Origin: JAFAHD01 sp963772515
GTDB lineage: Bacteria; Vulcanimicrobiota; Vulcanimicrobiia; Eremiobacterales; Eremiobacteraceae
Reading direction: 5' to 3'
DNA: 64,000 bases
Assembly: GCA_963772515.1 (NCBI GenBank)
Contig: CAVYXC010000002.1
Location: 868,001 to 932,000, forward strand
In this document: positions 17,533-27,778 of the stretch, in pieces
How the letters are laid out: each line of letters opens with the position of its first letter
Numbering within the stretch: position 1 is the stretch's first letter
Translations under genes and position numbers: made by a program
Notes under the pieces: generated by a model
Seen by the model: only the letters and a program-made list of their open reading frames with translations
Told to the model about the DNA's origin: nothing
Database searches by the model: none

Positions 17533-18560
17533 CAGCGCGTCTTGGCCATTTCAGCGAGCTGCTGCCAGAGCTCGCGCTCTTTCTCGGTGGGCTTGGCCGG
17601 CAGCTCCGCAACGAGTTTCACGTAGAGATCGCCGGTGTCGCTTCCGCCAACCCTCGGCATGCCTTTGCCGGAAATCCGCAAGACGCGGCCGTTCTGCGAA
17701 AGGGCCGGCACCTTCATGTCGATCTTGCCGCTCAAGGTGGGCACGATCGTCTCGCCGCCCAGCACGAGGCTGTAGACGCTCACCGGATGTTCTTCGTACA
17801 GATCGTCGCCGCGACGTTCGAAGATGGGATCGTGCGCGATGTGGACGACCAAGTAGAGATCGCCGTTCGGCCCGCCGCCGAAACCGAGACCGCCTTGGCC
17901 CGCCAGCCTGATGCGCTGGCCATCGCGGACGCCGCGTGGAATGGTGACATCCAACGTCTTGCTGACGTTGATCGTGCCGGTGCCACGGCATTCATGGCAC
18001 AGCTTTCCATTGAGCGTCCCCGTACCGTTGCACCGCGGGCAGCGGGCTTGGGTCTGGACCGTCAGCTGGCGTGAACCGCCGCCGTACGCGTCGCGCAAGG
18101 TCAGCTCGATGCCGTACTCGGCATCGTTGCCCCTGATGCCGCGCCGCGAAGACGAGCGCGATGAAGCGGTGCCGCCGCCGCGCTGGCTGAAATCGGAAAA
18201 GAACGTGCGGAAGAAGTCGGAGAAGTCGCCGCTCTCGCCGTCCGCGCCGATATCGTGGAACTCGTAGTGCACGCCGTCGCCGCCCGGCTGGTAGCGCTGG
18301 CCGGTGTACCCGTAGTCCTGCGCCTGCTGCTGCCAGTTCGGGCCGAGCGTATCGTAGCGCTTGCGCTTGTCGGGGTCGCTGAGGACCTCGTTGGCCTCGG
18401 AGATCTCCTTGAACTTCTCCTCGGACTCTTTCTTCTTGGTCGGATTGACGTCGGGGTGCCACTTGCGCGCGAGCTTGCGGTAGGCCGCCTTGATCTCTTT
18501 GGTCGTGGCGGTCTTAGGAACCCCGAGGGTCTCGTAGTAGTCCTTATATTGGAGCGGCAC
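17532..18560 (-). CDS. dnaJ: DnaJ co-chaperone with a half-size zinc domain
   Basis: A 342-residue DnaJ/Hsp40 that stimulates DnaK ATPase and delivers substrates. The J domain is at residues 5-75 with the essential HPD in ARKWHPDVNP, followed by a Gly-rich linker. Only two CxxCxGxG motifs are present (CPRCNGTG and CHECRGTG), whereas standard class I DnaJ has four; one zinc site is therefore expected. Two C-terminal substrate-binding domains follow (TIPRGVRDGQRIRL and later). The start is GTG at 18560, overlapping the grpE stop by one base (TAGTG). The short zinc region makes it intermediate between class A and CbpA-type proteins. Confidence 0.93.
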   Translation of the reverse strand: MPLQYKDYYETLGVPKTATTKEIKAAYRKLARKWHPDVNPTKKKESEEKFKEISEANEVLSDPDKRKRYDTLGPNWQQQAQDYGYTGQRYQPGGDGVHYEFHDIGADGESGDFSDFFRTFFSDFSQRGGGTASSRSSSRRGIRGNDAEYGIELTLRDAYGGGSRQLTVQTQARCPRCNGTGTLNGKLCHECRGTGTINVSKTLDVTIPRGVRDGQRIRLAGQGGLGFGGGPNGDLYLVVHIAHDPIFERRGDDLYEEHPVSVYSLVLGGETIVPTLSGKIDMKVPALSQNGRVLRISGKGMPRVGGSDTGDLYVKLVAELPAKPTEKERELWQQLAEMAKTR

Positions 18561-19141
18561 TACATTTCGCGTTTGGCGACGACGACTTGTGCCGGGCGCA
18601 GGACCTCGTCGCCGATATAGTAGCCCTTGGCCGCTTCGGCAACCACCGTGTTGTCCTCGACGCCGTCCGAAGCGGGTTGGGTCGCCACCGCCTCGGCCAC
18701 TGCAGGGTCGAACGGCTTGCCGATCACATCGATCGGGCGCACCTTCTCGGCTGCCAGCGCCGACAGCAATTGTTTGGATGTCTGTAGGACGCCGTCGACG
18801 ATCTTCTCCGCCGACGTGCCGGAGGCGCGGTACTCCTCGGCGCGCGCAAGGTTGTCAAGCACGGGCAAAATGCGCTTGAGCAGATCGCGCCGGCCACGCT
18901 CGGACAAGTCGCGGACGTCGCGCTCGGCGCGTTTGCGGTAGTTGTCGAAATCGGCAAGCGCCCGCACATAGAGGCCGCGTTGCTCCTCCGTTTGCGCGCG
19001 CGCTTGTTCGAGCTGGTCTGAGAGCGAGCTTTGCGCCCGCGACTCGCCGTCCGCGCGGCCGTCGGCCGCGGCTGGGTCGACACCCGGCAGCGGCCCGCTC
19101 GACAGCGAGTCGAACTCGTCGGTCGGGTTGAGCTCAGGCAT
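18560..19141 (-). CDS. grpE: nucleotide-exchange factor GrpE
   Basis: A 193-residue GrpE, which releases ADP from DnaK. An acidic, low-complexity N-terminus is followed by a long helix (QLEQARAQTEEQRGLYVRAL then ADFDNYRKRAERD) and the compact C-terminal beta domain with VIGKPFDPAVAEAVAT and GYYIGDEVLRPAQVVVAK, all diagnostic of the family. It lies 9 bp downstream of dnaK and overlaps dnaJ by one base, so the proteins are made from one transcript. Confidence 0.95.
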   Translation of the reverse strand: MPELNPTDEFDSLSSGPLPGVDPAAADGRADGESRAQSSLSDQLEQARAQTEEQRGLYVRALADFDNYRKRAERDVRDLSERGRRDLLKRILPVLDNLARAEEYRASGTSAEKIVDGVLQTSKQLLSALAAEKVRPIDVIGKPFDPAVAEAVATQPASDGVEDNTVVAEAAKGYYIGDEVLRPAQVVVAKREM

Positions 19142-19150
19142 GCGCCGCTC

Positions 19151-21025
<1,875 letters not shown>

Positions 21026-21100
21026 TGGGATTCCTCCGGAGCGCGGGGGACGTGCCAACTTCGCGGGCACGCCCTCGAACCTTCTTGTACATTAGGACGC

Positions 21101-21127
21101 GTTCGGGCGAGCCCCGCTCGCCCGAAC
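21101..21127 (-). terminator. GC-rich hairpin between htrA and dnaK
   Basis: A perfect 12-bp inverted repeat (GTTCGGGCGAGC / GCTCGCCCGAAC) with a 3-nt loop lies 17 bp beyond the htrA stop and 76 bp before the dnaK start. There is no T-run, so it may be a transcript-stabilising or processing hairpin, or a partial terminator, rather than a strong intrinsic terminator. Confidence 0.55.
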
Positions 21128-21143
21128 AGGAGTGTGGAGTGTG

Positions 21144-22328
21144 TTAGCTCTGCGGGAGCTGCTCTGGCATGTCCGCGAGCGTGATGTCGAACGGCGTCAG
21201 CGAGCCTTTGCGCCAGACCAGCAGCGAGACTTTATCGCCGGTCTTGAGCTTGGCGACGGCGTTCGCGACGTCCGACGGGTCCTTGACCTTTTCGTGGTTG
21301 AGCTCGACGATCACATCGCCTTGCGCCAGACCGACTTTGTCGGCCGGGCTGCCGCTGACCACGTTTGTGACCACGACGCCGGCGCCGCCGTTATAGCCGA
21401 GGTAGTTGCTGATGCGGTCGTTCATCGAGGTCATCACGATGCCGATATACGGGTGGCTGATCGTCTTGTGCGTCTCGAGCTGCGCCAGGATCGGCTGTGC
21501 CGAGTTGATCGGGATCGCGAAGCCGATGTTCTGCGCGCGCGGGTCCACGACGGCGGCGATGCCCACGACCTCACCCGAGATCGTGACCAGCGGTCCGCCC
21601 GAGTTACCCGGGTTGATGGGCGCGGTGGTCTGCAAGAGATCGCTGTACTTGATGGATGGGATGTTGAACGTCCCGTCGCCGCCCGCGGTGATGTCGGTGC
21701 GATGCAGCGCGGAGACGATGCCCAAGCTGACCGAGTTCTGGAACGACTCGGGCTCGCCGATCGCCAGGACGAACTGGCCCTGCTGCAGCGCGTTGGCATC
21801 GCCAAGGGGCAACGCCGGCGGCAAGTTGGATCCGGTGATGCGCAGCACTGCGAGGTCGGAGCGGATGTCCGAGCCGACCTTCTCGGCCTGCACTTTGCGG
21901 CCGTTGGCGAGCAGCACTTCGATCTTGTCCGCGCTGAACACGACGTGCGCGTTCGTCGCGACGTATGCGGTATCGCCGTCCTTGCGGAAGATGAAGCCGC
22001 TGCCGGAAGCGTGCGCGATGAACGGCTCGCCCGGAGTGCCGCCGCCCGACCCGTTATCGCCGAAGAATTGGCTGAACGGGTCGATCTGCTGGCCGTGCAG
22101 CGTCGAGCGGATCAGGACGACCGATGGCTCGGTGCGTTTGACCGACTCGATGATGCGCTGCTCGAGATCGTCGGAATGCATGGGAGCGGCGTACGCGACG
22201 CTCGGGACCGGATTGATCGACGCCGGTTGGTGGACGGCGGCGAGGCTTTGCCAATTCGTGACGAGGGCGGCTCCGACGAGAACGCCGACCAGGCCGACGA
22301 GCAGCGTGTTGCGTGTTGGGGAACTCAT
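21144..22328 (-). CDS. htrA: HtrA/DegP-family serine protease with PDZ domain
   Basis: A 394-residue S1C protease for envelope protein quality control. The N-terminal signal anchor is NTLLVGLVGVLVGAALV. The catalytic triad is visible: H118 in TNAHVV, D148 in RSDLAVL and S233 in PGNSGGPL. One PDZ domain fills the C-terminus (YIGIVMTSMN onwards). The start at 22328 immediately precedes the signal anchor; longer in-frame starts up to 22523 would overlap the promoter and CIRCE operator and are rejected. It is the first gene of the heat-shock block, with a CIRCE operator covering its promoter, so repression by HrcA is expected; no hrcA lies in the window. Confidence 0.93.
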   Translation of the reverse strand: MSSPTRNTLLVGLVGVLVGAALVTNWQSLAAVHQPASINPVPSVAYAAPMHSDDLEQRIIESVKRTEPSVVLIRSTLHGQQIDPFSQFFGDNGSGGGTPGEPFIAHASGSGFIFRKDGDTAYVATNAHVVFSADKIEVLLANGRKVQAEKVGSDIRSDLAVLRITGSNLPPALPLGDANALQQGQFVLAIGEPESFQNSVSLGIVSALHRTDITAGGDGTFNIPSIKYSDLLQTTAPINPGNSGGPLVTISGEVVGIAAVVDPRAQNIGFAIPINSAQPILAQLETHKTISHPYIGIVMTSMNDRISNYLGYNGGAGVVVTNVVSGSPADKVGLAQGDVIVELNHEKVKDPSDVANAVAKLKTGDKVSLLVWRKGSLTPFDITLADMPEQLPQS

Positions 22329-22516
22329 AAGGGTCGTTCTTACTCCTGAACCTAGGTCTGCACCAGGCTTGAAAAATGCGAAAAGCGGCGGGCCACCGCG
22401 CCTGCGCATGGGACCGCCCATGCATAGCTTACCTGAAATTCTGACGGATGTTCCTGGGACGATTCTGGGGTTCTTGACGTCCCATATCGTGGTCCGAATA
22501 TCCTTGGTTTGGGGCA

Positions 22517-22543
22517 TTAGCACTATAGCATTGAGAGTGCTAA
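22517..22543. promoter_or_regulatory. CIRCE operator (HrcA site)
   Basis: TTAGCACTA at 22517-22525 and GAGTGCTAA at 22535-22543 are separated by exactly 9 bp. This matches the consensus TTAGCACTC-N9-GAGTGCTAA with one mismatch. It overlaps the minus-strand -10 of htrA and lies 50 bp upstream of the plus-strand gene at 22593. Confidence 0.93.
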
Positions 22544-22551
22544 ACGGTCAA
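22522..22551 (-). promoter_or_regulatory. sigma-70-type promoter of htrA
   Basis: On the minus strand TTGACC (22551-22546) and TATAGT (22527-22522) are separated by 18 bp. Transcription would begin near 22515, giving a leader of about 187 nt before the htrA start. The -10 lies inside the CIRCE operator. Confidence 0.75.
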
Positions 22552-22592
22552 GGAGAGGGAGCGAGCAGTCGCGCACCCGCAACGGTGAAGCT

Positions 22593-23207
22593 ATGAACGT
22601 CGTCGTATTCGGCGCGTCCGGTCGGACCGGCAGGCTAGTGGTCGAGCAAGCGCTCGAAAAGGGTCATTCGGTGACCGCCTTCGTCCGCGAGCGGCCGGCG
22701 GGCGCCGCCGAGCATCCCAAGCTGCGGGTCGTCGTCGGCGACGTGCTCGACGCGGGGGCGGTGGATGCGGCGATCGCCGGCCAAGACGCGGTCGTCTCCA
22801 CGCTCGGGCCGGGGATAGGCCGGCACGACACCATCTGCTCCGAATCGATCGCTCGGATCATCGAGGCGATGAAACGCCACGCGGTGCCGCGCTTGATCGT
22901 GATCACCGCCGCGACCGACATCGAGGGCGGCTTTCTCTTCGAGAAGGTCGTCCGTCCGTTGTTCTTGCGCGAGGTTTACGAGGACAAAGAGCGCCAGGAG
23001 ATGGCGATTTTCAAGAGCGGGCTCGACTGGACCATCGTGCGCCCGCCGATCCTGCGCGACGGGCCACGCACGGGCGCGTACCGGCTGGCGATCGACGCGG
23101 CGCCCAAGGGCGGTTGGCGCGTGTCGCGCGCCGACGTGGCGGACTTCATCGTGCGCGAGCTGCCGCGCAAGGATTACGTGCACCAAGCGCTGGTGATCGC
23201 CTACTGA
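22593..23207 (+). CDS. NAD(P)-binding oxidoreductase, NmrA/atypical SDR type
   Basis: A 204-residue single-domain Rossmann protein. The dinucleotide motif GASGRTG is at residues 8-14, followed by a GDVLD segment, STLGPG and the late DWTIVRPP block of atypical short-chain reductases (flavin-reductase/biliverdin-reductase-B-like and NmrA-like). No catalytic YxxxK is evident, as usual in this group. It probably reduces a small molecule or senses the NAD(P) redox state; the substrate is unknown. It is divergent from htrA and shares the CIRCE-containing intergenic region, so heat induction is possible. Confidence 0.82.
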   Translation: MNVVVFGASGRTGRLVVEQALEKGHSVTAFVRERPAGAAEHPKLRVVVGDVLDAGAVDAAIAGQDAVVSTLGPGIGRHDTICSESIARIIEAMKRHAVPRLIVITAATDIEGGFLFEKVVRPLFLREVYEDKERQEMAIFKSGLDWTIVRPPILRDGPRTGAYRLAIDAAPKGGWRVSRADVADFIVRELPRKDYVHQALVIAY

Positions 23208-23219
23208 CCTAGCCCATGG

Positions 23220-23259
23220 AGCGGTCGAATTTATTCGACCGTCAAAGTCATTCGACCGT
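23220..23259 (+). repeat. dispersed palindromic repeat plus an adjacent half copy
   Basis: A full copy (arms CGGTCGAAT / ATTCGACCG, TT loop) at about 23221-23241 is followed by a separate right arm ATTCGACCGT at 23250-23259. The half copy encodes the last residues and stop of the minus-strand ABC ATPase gene. The full copy sits between two convergent genes. Confidence 0.82.
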
Positions 23260-23955
23260 CGCCAACGTCCGGTCTGATACCGCTTCGTCTTCGATCACCA
23301 AGCCATCGCGCAGGCGGATGACGCGCTTCGCGTATCGCGCGATGTCCTCGTCGTGCGTCACCATGATGATCGTGTGACCTTCCTTGTTGAGTTCCTGGAA
23401 CAGTCCCATGATGCTGTCCGCAGTCACCGAATCGAGATTGCCCGTCGGCTCGTCGGCGAGCACGAGCGCCGGATTGTTCACTAGCGCACGTGCGATCGCG
23501 ACCCGCTGCTGCTGGCCGCCCGATAGCTCGTTGGGCCGGTGATAGGCGCGATCGGCCAGGCCGACCTTCTCGAGAACCTCCATCGCCTTGGCTTCGCGGT
23601 CTTTGTCGCCCACGTAGAAGAGCGGCAGCGCGACGTTACGCACTGCGGACGTCCGCGCCAGCAAGTTGAAGCCTTGGAAGACGAAGCCCAGTTTTTTCAG
23701 CCGTATCGCCGCGAGGTCTTGGTCGCTTTGCGCGGCGACGTCGACGCCGTCGAGATGATACACGCCGGTGGTCGGTTTATCGAGGCAGCCGATGAGGTTC
23801 ATCAACGTGGACTTGCCCGAGCCGGACGGACCCATGATGGCGACGTATTCGCCGGGTGCGATGGTGAATGAGACGCCGCGCAGCGCCGGTACCTCGATGT
23901 CGCCGATGTGATAGATCTTCGAGACCTGCTCCATCAAAACGACGGGCTCACTCAT
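23248..23955 (-). CDS. MacB/LolD-type ABC transporter ATPase
   Basis: A 235-residue stand-alone ATPase of the MacB/LolD family: Walker A GPSGSGKST (42-50), Q-loop FVFQGFNLL, signature LSGGQQQRVAIARAL, Walker B VLADEPTGNLD and H-loop VTHD. It would power the two FtsX/MacB-type permeases encoded just upstream, making a split MacB. The ATG at 23955 overlaps the stop of the first permease by 8 nt (ATGAGTGA), so translation is coupled. The last codons and stop lie in a half copy of the dispersed palindromic repeat. It is the last gene of the eight-gene operon starting at 31127. Confidence 0.93.
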   Translation of the reverse strand: MSEPVVLMEQVSKIYHIGDIEVPALRGVSFTIAPGEYVAIMGPSGSGKSTLMNLIGCLDKPTTGVYHLDGVDVAAQSDQDLAAIRLKKLGFVFQGFNLLARTSAVRNVALPLFYVGDKDREAKAMEVLEKVGLADRAYHRPNELSGGQQQRVAIARALVNNPALVLADEPTGNLDSVTADSIMGLFQELNKEGHTIIMVTHDEDIARYAKRVIRLRDGLVIEDEAVSDRTLATVE

Positions 23956-25159
23956 AGCGCAGCGCCTCGATCGGGTTGAGGTACGACGCGCGCACCGCCG
24001 GATACGTGCCGAAGAGCACGCCCACGCCGGCCGAGAACGCGATCGACACCGCGATGATGGGGCCCCACGCGAACGACACGAGGTTCGGCGTGAGTTGCTT
24101 GACCCACACGTGGATGACAAGTTCGGCCAGGCCCACGCCGATGAGCAGGCCGATCAGTCCGCCGATGAGGCATAATAGCAGCGCTTCGACGAAGAACTGT
24201 AAGATGATGTCGCCGCGCGTCGCGCCGATAGCTTTGCGGATGCCGATCTCGCGCGTGCGCTCGGTGACCGACACCAGCATGATGTTCATGATGCCGACGC
24301 CGCCGACGAGCAGCGAGATGCCCGCGACCACTCCGATGACGCCGGTGAGGATGCCGAACACCCGTTGGATGCCGTCGTTGAGCTGTTTGATATCGCGTTC
24401 TTCGTACTGGGCCCGTTCGCCGTGGATCCGTTTGAGCGCGGCGATCGCCTCGTCCGCCACGCGCGTGACCTGCGAGCTGTCCGGCGCGACGATGGTGAGC
24501 CCGAAGACGTACGTGTAGCCGAGCTCTGGGATGAGCGTGTAGGGGATCGTCACGGTGATCAGCCCGGCTTGGCCGGTGCTGAGCAGTCCCCCGGCGACCG
24601 GCGGCGCTTGCACGCCGACGACCTCGAAATCGCTGCCGTTGAGCCGTACGAACTGCCCGAGCGCGCTGCCTTGATCGCCGAGCAGGTCGTGGCGCGCCTG
24701 CGCCGACAGGATCGCCACGCGGCGGTGCGCCGCCAGGTCCTGTTCGTCGAAGAGACGCCCCTCCGCGAGCGGCGTCGTGTCCGTGCCCTGTCCTGCTCCG
24801 GCGGTCACGACGCGAATGGTCTTGTCCTGATGGTTGACCCGCGTCTCCATCGGCAGCAGCATGATCGGCAGCACATCCTTGGCATCGCTCAGCTCGCGCT
24901 TCAAGCGCAGCGCATCGTCGTAGCGGATCTGAGCCAACAGCGGATCCGGCTGTTGCTGCTTCGGGAAGACGAACGCGGACGCGAGCGAGTACGGCGAGAG
25001 GATGTTGAGCACAGTCTTGGTGGTCGAGTCGCCCACGGCGAGGATCGCGATCACCGAGCCGACGCCGATGATGAGTCCGAGCATGGTCAGCAGCGAGCGC
25101 ATCGGGTTGTGCCATAGCACGTCGAGCGCCTGGCCGATGAACTCGGCGAGCTTACTCAT
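23948..25159 (-). CDS. MacB-type ABC permease, copy 1
   Basis: A 403-residue permease: one N-terminal helix (about 20-42) starting NPMRSLLTMLGLIIGVGSV, a periplasmic MacB core domain (about 50-275), and three C-terminal helices with the FtsX-family motif TERTREIGIRKAIGATRGD. Typical MacB fuses the ATPase; here it is a separate polypeptide. The ATG at 25159 overlaps the stop of the second permease by 8 nt. With the homologous neighbour it most likely forms a heterodimeric mechanotransmission unit driving export through the periplasmic adaptor and TolC; heterodimerisation is inference. Confidence 0.91.
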   Translation of the reverse strand: MSKLAEFIGQALDVLWHNPMRSLLTMLGLIIGVGSVIAILAVGDSTTKTVLNILSPYSLASAFVFPKQQQPDPLLAQIRYDDALRLKRELSDAKDVLPIMLLPMETRVNHQDKTIRVVTAGAGQGTDTTPLAEGRLFDEQDLAAHRRVAILSAQARHDLLGDQGSALGQFVRLNGSDFEVVGVQAPPVAGGLLSTGQAGLITVTIPYTLIPELGYTYVFGLTIVAPDSSQVTRVADEAIAALKRIHGERAQYEERDIKQLNDGIQRVFGILTGVIGVVAGISLLVGGVGIMNIMLVSVTERTREIGIRKAIGATRGDIILQFFVEALLLCLIGGLIGLLIGVGLAELVIHVWVKQLTPNLVSFAWGPIIAVSIAFSAGVGVLFGTYPAVRASYLNPIEALRYE

Positions 25160-26351
25160 GGCGCAGGCACTCGATCGGCGACAGACCGGCCGCGCGCATC
25201 GCCGGGTAGGTGCCGAAGAAGAGGCCGATGAGCACCGAGAAACCGACCGATGCGGTCAGGATCGGCAACCAGTTGATCGAGCCTGCATGCCCCGCGAAGC
25301 CGCCGGCGATGTACGAGTTCGCCGCCAGCGCCGCCGCGACGCCGGCGAGCGTTCCGATAAGCCCGCCGATCAGCGTGATAGCGATGGCCTCGGCGAGGAA
25401 TTGCCACATGATGTCGCTGCGCGATGCCCCGATTGCCTTGCGGATGCCGATCTCGCGCGTGCGCTCGATGACAGACACGAGCATGATGTTCATGACGCCG
25501 ACGCCGCCGACGACCAGCGCGATGAAGCCGATGGCCGAGATACCGATAGCGACATAGGCGATGACGCTGAGGAATGTCGACGCCTGCTGTGAATAATCTT
25601 GGCCCTCGAATGCGGCGCGCGAACCGTGCACGCGCTTGAGGATGCCTACGACTTCATCGATGACGGCGCCGGGGTTTTCGCCTGGTTTGGGAAAGACCTG
25701 AAGGTAGAGGATCTGCGAGTTCGTCAGATGGTGGTATGCCGTGTACGGGATGTTGATCGTGTAGTCGCTGCCCGCGGCGCCGCTGAGGATGCCGGCGCTG
25801 ATCGGCGCATACACGCCGACGACCAAGAACCGCCGTTCTGCGACGCGCACGTATTTCCCGACCGCCGGGCCGTCGCCGAATAGCCGTTGTTTGGCCGGCG
25901 TGAAGAGATTGGCGACCTGGCGCGCGCCGTCGATATCGTCGCTGGTGAAGCGCCGCCCCTCCGCCATGGGCAGCTTGTCGACGACGTAATCGGTATCGGA
26001 CTGCAGCTCGTATGCATCGTTCGTGTGGCCGGAGCGGATCGTGACGAATTCATCGTAGATCGGAAACACTTTGAGGCAGCGAGAGCATGCGTCGCGCACG
26101 GTCGCCACGTCCTGCCATTGGAGCTGCACCGTCTTAAGGCGGCGCGCGCCGCTATCAGGCAGAACGATGATGCCTTGATCGCCGAACATCCCCAAGGTCG
26201 CCCCGATTGCCGACGACGCGCTTTGACCAAGCGCGAAGATCGCGATGACCGCAGCCGTCCCGATGACGATGCCGATCATCGTGAGGATAGAGCGCGTGCG
26301 GTTGGCCCACAACGTCTCGAACGCCGAACCGAAGAACTCCCAGAGCTTCAC
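25152..26351 (-). CDS. MacB-type ABC permease, copy 2
   Basis: A 399-residue homologue of the downstream permease with the same layout: NRTRSILTMIGIVIGTAAV helix, MacB core domain, and three C-terminal helices with ERTREIGIRKAIGASRSD. The periplasmic domain contains an ACSRC motif (two Cys) absent from copy 1. It starts with GTG at 26351, overlapping the adaptor stop as GTGA, and overlaps copy 1 by 8 nt. Divergence outside the FtsX-type motifs suggests specialised halves of a heterodimer rather than a recent duplication. Confidence 0.91.
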   Translation of the reverse strand: MKLWEFFGSAFETLWANRTRSILTMIGIVIGTAAVIAIFALGQSASSAIGATLGMFGDQGIIVLPDSGARRLKTVQLQWQDVATVRDACSRCLKVFPIYDEFVTIRSGHTNDAYELQSDTDYVVDKLPMAEGRRFTSDDIDGARQVANLFTPAKQRLFGDGPAVGKYVRVAERRFLVVGVYAPISAGILSGAAGSDYTINIPYTAYHHLTNSQILYLQVFPKPGENPGAVIDEVVGILKRVHGSRAAFEGQDYSQQASTFLSVIAYVAIGISAIGFIALVVGGVGVMNIMLVSVIERTREIGIRKAIGASRSDIMWQFLAEAIAITLIGGLIGTLAGVAAALAANSYIAGGFAGHAGSINWLPILTASVGFSVLIGLFFGTYPAMRAAGLSPIECLRHE

Positions 26352-27778
26352 GAGCCGGGCGATGCGCTCGGCGACGGCGATGCGGCGGGCGTCGCCTTCA
26401 CCTTCGCGCCATCCTTGAGCAGCTTGACGTTGGTCGTCGCCACGACGTCCCCGCTCTTGAGCCCCTTGGTGATGACGACGTCAGTGTCGCTTGCAAGGCC
26501 CTTGCTGACCTCGACTTTGCTGACCTTGCCGCCCTTCACGACGAACGCGTAGTGCTTGTCCCCGTCGTCGAAGATCGCCGCCAGCGGTGCGACGAGCGCC
26601 TGGTCCGCCTTGCCGGTGATGATGTCGACGTCGCACGACATGCCGGGGCGTAAGAACGCATAGTCGCGATCCAACGAAATGGTCGTCTCGACGTTTTTCG
26701 CGCTGTTGCCCGCCTGATTGACCTGCAAGACGACCGCCGCGATGTTGGTGACCGTGCCGGGCAGCGAGTGGCCAGGGAAATCCTCGCCGGTGATGATCGC
26801 GTGCTGGCCGACTTTGACGTTGATGATGTCTTGCTCGTCGACTTGTGCTTTGACCACCATCGGCCCCGCGCTAGCGATGGTGAACAGAACTTCGCCCGGC
26901 GTGACCGCGTCCCCGATGGAGAGCGGCGTCGTCGTTCCGGTGGTAGGCGCCGTGCCGAGCTGCTGGATGACGCCGTCGAACGGCGCACGCACTTCGGTGT
27001 CCGAAAGATTGGACGAGTGCAGCGCCAGTGTCGCCTCGGCCGAGGCGACTTGCGCCTCCGCGCTGTCAAGCGAGATGCGATCGGCGGAGATCTGCGACTC
27101 CAACTGGCCGCCGGTCTCGCGCAGCTGCACTTTGAGCAGGTCGTATTGCCGCTGCGCAGCCTGCTCGCTCGCGACCGCGTCGTCGTAGGTCGCCTTGTCC
27201 TTGTCGAGCTGCTGGCGCGGCAAGCCGTTGATCTTGTAGAGCTCCTGATCAGCGTCGTACGTCTCTTTCGCGGTCTGCAGGCTCAGCTTCGCCGAGGTCA
27301 ACGTCTCCTGTGCCTGGACGAGCTGCGAGGCGCCCGACAAACCGATCGATGACGCGCCCAGGCCGCCCGAGATCTGCCCCTCGTTCTTCGCGTTGATGTC
27401 GGCTTGCAGCCTCGCCTGCGCTCCCGAGAGCGTCGCCTGCGCCTCCGCGACGGAGGCCTGATCGCCGGCGACCGTGCTCGCGATCTGCCGGTCATCGAGC
27501 TTCATGAGCAGGTCGCCTTTGCGCACGCGCTCGCCCTCGCGCACGAGGATCTGCTGGATGTTGCCCGTCGAGGCGGCGGAGATCGTCGTCGTCTGTGGCC
27601 GCGAAAGCACGCCGTTCTCGGGGAGTTTCACCATCAGCGTCGTCGGCTTGATCACGACCGTTGTGGTCTCGACGGCTTCAGGTCCGCGACGGCCCAAGAC
27701 GCCGATGCCGATGATCAGCAGCACCGCCGCCACGATGATGACGATGCGCCAGCGGGTGTTGGCCCAGATCTTCTTCAT
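26348..27778 (-). CDS. periplasmic adaptor (HlyD/MacA-like membrane-fusion protein)
   Basis: A 476-residue membrane-fusion protein with an N-terminal membrane anchor (WRIVIIVAAVLLIIGIGVL), a lipoyl/barrel-sandwich half (NGVLSRPQTTTISAASTG), a long coiled-coil hairpin (about residues 95-235), the second lipoyl half (VRAPFDGVIQQLG) and beta-barrel and membrane-proximal domains. The C-terminus is an Ala/Pro/Ser tail. It would bridge the MacB-type permeases to the TolC-like channel. The ATG at 27778 overlaps the tolC-like stop as ATGA and precedes the anchor; a 124-residue in-frame extension is Arg-rich shadow and was discarded. Confidence 0.92.
   Translation of the reverse strand: MKKIWANTRWRIVIIVAAVLLIIGIGVLGRRGPEAVETTTVVIKPTTLMVKLPENGVLSRPQTTTISAASTGNIQQILVREGERVRKGDLLMKLDDRQIASTVAGDQASVAEAQATLSGAQARLQADINAKNEGQISGGLGASSIGLSGASQLVQAQETLTSAKLSLQTAKETYDADQELYKINGLPRQQLDKDKATYDDAVASEQAAQRQYDLLKVQLRETGGQLESQISADRISLDSAEAQVASAEATLALHSSNLSDTEVRAPFDGVIQQLGTAPTTGTTTPLSIGDAVTPGEVLFTIASAGPMVVKAQVDEQDIINVKVGQHAIITGEDFPGHSLPGTVTNIAAVVLQVNQAGNSAKNVETTISLDRDYAFLRPGMSCDVDIITGKADQALVAPLAAIFDDGDKHYAFVVKGGKVSKVEVSKGLASDTDVVITKGLKSGDVVATTNVKLLKDGAKVKATPAASPSPSASPGS

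Noticed and set aside
21026..21143. HspR HAIR operator upstream of dnaK
   Set aside because: No CTTGAGT...ACTCAAG-like inverted repeat could be found by eye.
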